Shown here one piece after another: positions 62,601 to 64,000 of a stretch of 64,000 nucleotides of DNA. Position numbers and translations under genes: made by a program. The notes below the pieces were generated by a model. The model did no database searches. It was not told the DNA's origin and saw only the letters and a program-made list of their open reading frames with translations. Where the stretch lies: NCBI GenBank assembly GCA_018268255.1, contig JAFDWX010000002.1:174884-238883 (forward strand), read 5' to 3'. Origin of the DNA: Armatimonadota bacterium. GTDB taxonomy: Bacteria; Armatimonadota; Fimbriimonadia; Fimbriimonadales; Fimbriimonadaceae. Every line of letters starts with the position of its first letter. Positions within the stretch are counted from its first letter, which is position 1.

Positions 62601-64000
62601 CGCTGATTCTCACGGGTTCAGCCTTTGGCCAGCTCACGGCGGAGGAGCGTGCTGGGCTTACCGGCGTGATGGGAATCGCAAACGTTGCGGGATCCGACCT
62701 CGGATTCCCGAAAGAGATTTTCAAAGACTCTGATCGACTTGCGATTGTCAGCCGCTCGATGAATGAGCCCCTGAAGGCGGCCGATGAACTGATGGCGCTC
62801 CACCAGTTTTCCCAGACCGCCAGCATGTCCTCGATTTTGGAGAAAATGAGTGGCTTGATCTATGCCCCGAGTCAATCCACTGGCGCGGTGTATGACCAAG
62901 TTCCAGAATCAGCGTTACTTCAACTCCCAGAACCACTTCGGCGACCCGTCCAGGCACTTGCCAACTGGGTCAAAAAGGCAGATACGGAGGTCAAAGCGAG
63001 TCTGGAACCCCTCACGGTGGCAGAGCGAAGGACGCTGATCGAAGGGTTGCCGGTGTACTTGGCTGAAGAAAGCAAGGTTCGATTCGAGTTCGTCAAGCAG
63101 TCCCAGCCATCAGAGCAAACCCTTCGAGCACTTTTGGCCAAAGTCGATGTGCCCAGGATTTTGCGGGCAGCGGCGGAACTCGCTGCCGCGGTGGAACGTG
63201 CCACGCCGATGCTACGTCAGGCAGCGTCGTCGCTTCAACAGCCTTTACGACTTGATCTCCCTGGGCTCCCTACCGAGATCTACCCAGTGGGTCCGGATAT
63301 CCATGCCACAACAGATGCCCGCCTGGTGATCGACTTGGGTGGGGACGACTTGTACTCAGGAAGAGCGGGAGCCGGCGTGGGCTATGCGTCGGTCTTGCTC
63401 GACTTGGGAGGAGACGACAAGGTCTCGGTGGGAGACTTAAATATCGGTGCCGGAATCCTCGGGATCGGAATCGCCAAATTCGGGCCTGGCAATACAACTT
63501 TCCGGGGTGGAAATCTGTGCTTCGGAGTCGGTGTGGCCGGCGTGGGAGTGCTTGCGAAAGAATCGGGAGAGGACTTTTACGCATCCGGAGCCCTTTCAGA
63601 AGGCTTCGGTGCATTCGGTGCTGGGCTCCTCGTCGACAACTCCGGAGACGACACCTACCGCGCGACGCTTTTTGCTCAAGGAGCATCAAGGACCCGAGGA
63701 ATCGGCTGGCTGGTTGATCGTCGGGGAGACGACAGTTACTGGATCGGCGGACTCAGCATGAACGAGCCCTTGTTCACCGGTATCAGCTACGGATTCGGTC
63801 AGGGCTTTTCGAGCGGATTTCGGGAAGATGACGGCGGAATCAGCGGCGGTGTCGGTTTGATTACCGATTTCGCAGGGAACGACACCTATCGGTGCGAGAC
63901 CTACGGTCAAGCATCGAGCTACTGGTATGCCCTAGGATCGCTCTATGATGCCTCCGGCCACGACTTCTACATGGCCCACCATTACGCCCAAGCGAGCGCG
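62546..64000 (+). CDS. exported GDD-repeat protein, cut by right edge
   Basis: An uninterrupted frame starts at ATG 62546 and runs off the right edge (485 residues visible). It overlaps the previous gene by 55 bases. Signal peptide 'MAKHLLHPFRAALSVCVLAL...SAFGQ'; helical domain (about 30-250). Then come repeats around 'DLGGDDLYSG', 'DLGGDDKVSVGD', 'ESGEDFYASG', 'NSGDDTYRA', 'RRGDDSYW', 'FAGNDTYR' and 'ASGHDFYMAHHYAQ', each followed by Gly-rich β strands. Likely a β-solenoid, possibly calcium-binding, secreted or surface protein. Family not recognised. Confidence 0.85.
   Translation, partial: MAKHLLHPFRAALSVCVLALILTGSAFGQLTAEERAGLTGVMGIANVAGSDLGFPKEIFKDSDRLAIVSRSMNEPLKAADELMALHQFSQTASMSSILEKMSGLIYAPSQSTGAVYDQVPESALLQLPEPLRRPVQALANWVKKADTEVKASLEPLTVAERRTLIEGLPVYLAEESKVRFEFVKQSQPSEQTLRALLAKVDVPRILRAAAELAAAVERATPMLRQAASSLQQPLRLDLPGLPTEIYPVGPDIHATTDARLVIDLGGDDLYSGRAGAGVGYASVLLDLGGDDKVSVGDLNIGAGILGIGIAKFGPGNTTFRGGNLCFGVGVAGVGVLAKESGEDFYASGALSEGFGAFGAGLLVDNSGDDTYRATLFAQGASRTRGIGWLVDRRGDDSYWIGGLSMNEPLFTGISYGFGQGFSSGFREDDGGISGGVGLITDFAGNDTYRCETYGQASSYWYALGSLYDASGHDFYMAHHYAQASA

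Overview
The window looks like a chromosomal segment from a Gram-negative-type environmental bacterium, most likely of the phylum Armatimonadota (Fimbriimonadia-like). This is inferred from protein content, not from a database match. The evidence is the mix of H-X9-DG type prepilin-like proteins, PEP-CTERM tailed exported proteins, duplicated 'DGDGxVxIFDYLILSxxFD' dockerin-like endings, an N-acylornithine-type arginine pathway, and frequent GTG/TTG starts with 4-base stop/start overlaps. Housekeeping genes dominate. No phage, insertion sequence or CRISPR array was seen.

Layout. 1-2.5 kb: a leftward operon behind a cobalamin riboswitch, encoding a prepilin-like protein, a secreted surface protein and a PEP-CTERM protein. 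2.5-8.7 kb: galE, then a tight leftward translation/ribosome-assembly cluster ffh-rpsP-khpA-rimM-obgE-nadD-rsfS. 8.7-15.7 kb: a second prepilin-like gene, bcp, a CBS protein, an exported papain-like PEP-CTERM protein, dnaB, and two copies of a palindromic repeat. 15.7-22.5 kb: a chemoreceptor, a homologue of cyanobacterial acyl-ACP reductase, a lone MlaF-like ATPase, a Spy-like protein, MscS and tRNA-Ser(GGA). 22.5-33.7 kb: HNH nuclease, murA-mreB, an FAD oxidoreductase with a NifU-like protein, an LplA-like ligase, a dockerin-like secreted protein, a BMP-family lipoprotein and the main sigma factor. 33.7-37.3 kb: lipoprotein, a third prepilin-like gene, fumC. 37.3-46.2 kb: a rightward arginine operon argD-argF'-argB-argE'-argH-argG-X-argC. 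46.2-57.5 kb: aat and a methyltransferase, a DinB-like protein, a large AT-richer secreted C39-like protein, nuoB-nuoI, two ECF sigma/anti-sigma pairs, glyQ and sucD. 57.5-64 kb: an Eis-like acetyltransferase, a Gly/Thr-repeat lipoprotein, a polysaccharide deacetylase, a degenerate phosphoglycerate-mutase-like protein and an exported GDD-repeat protein cut by the right edge.

The most notable observations are: (1) B12-riboswitch control of pilin-like and surface proteins, suggesting an unusual cobalamin acquisition apparatus; (2) two genes (mreB and the P-loop gene after argG) with no ATG/GTG/TTG/CTG start in the right place but an in-frame ATA overlapping the previous stop as ATAA; (3) a palindromic repeat whose three copies keep nested stems through compensatory changes, each just after a stop codon; (4) an acylated arginine pathway with altered key residues in the carbamoyltransferase and an unassigned P-loop protein, in an operon with no N-acylglutamate synthase; (5) an acyl-ACP reductase homologue in an apparently non-cyanobacterial genome.
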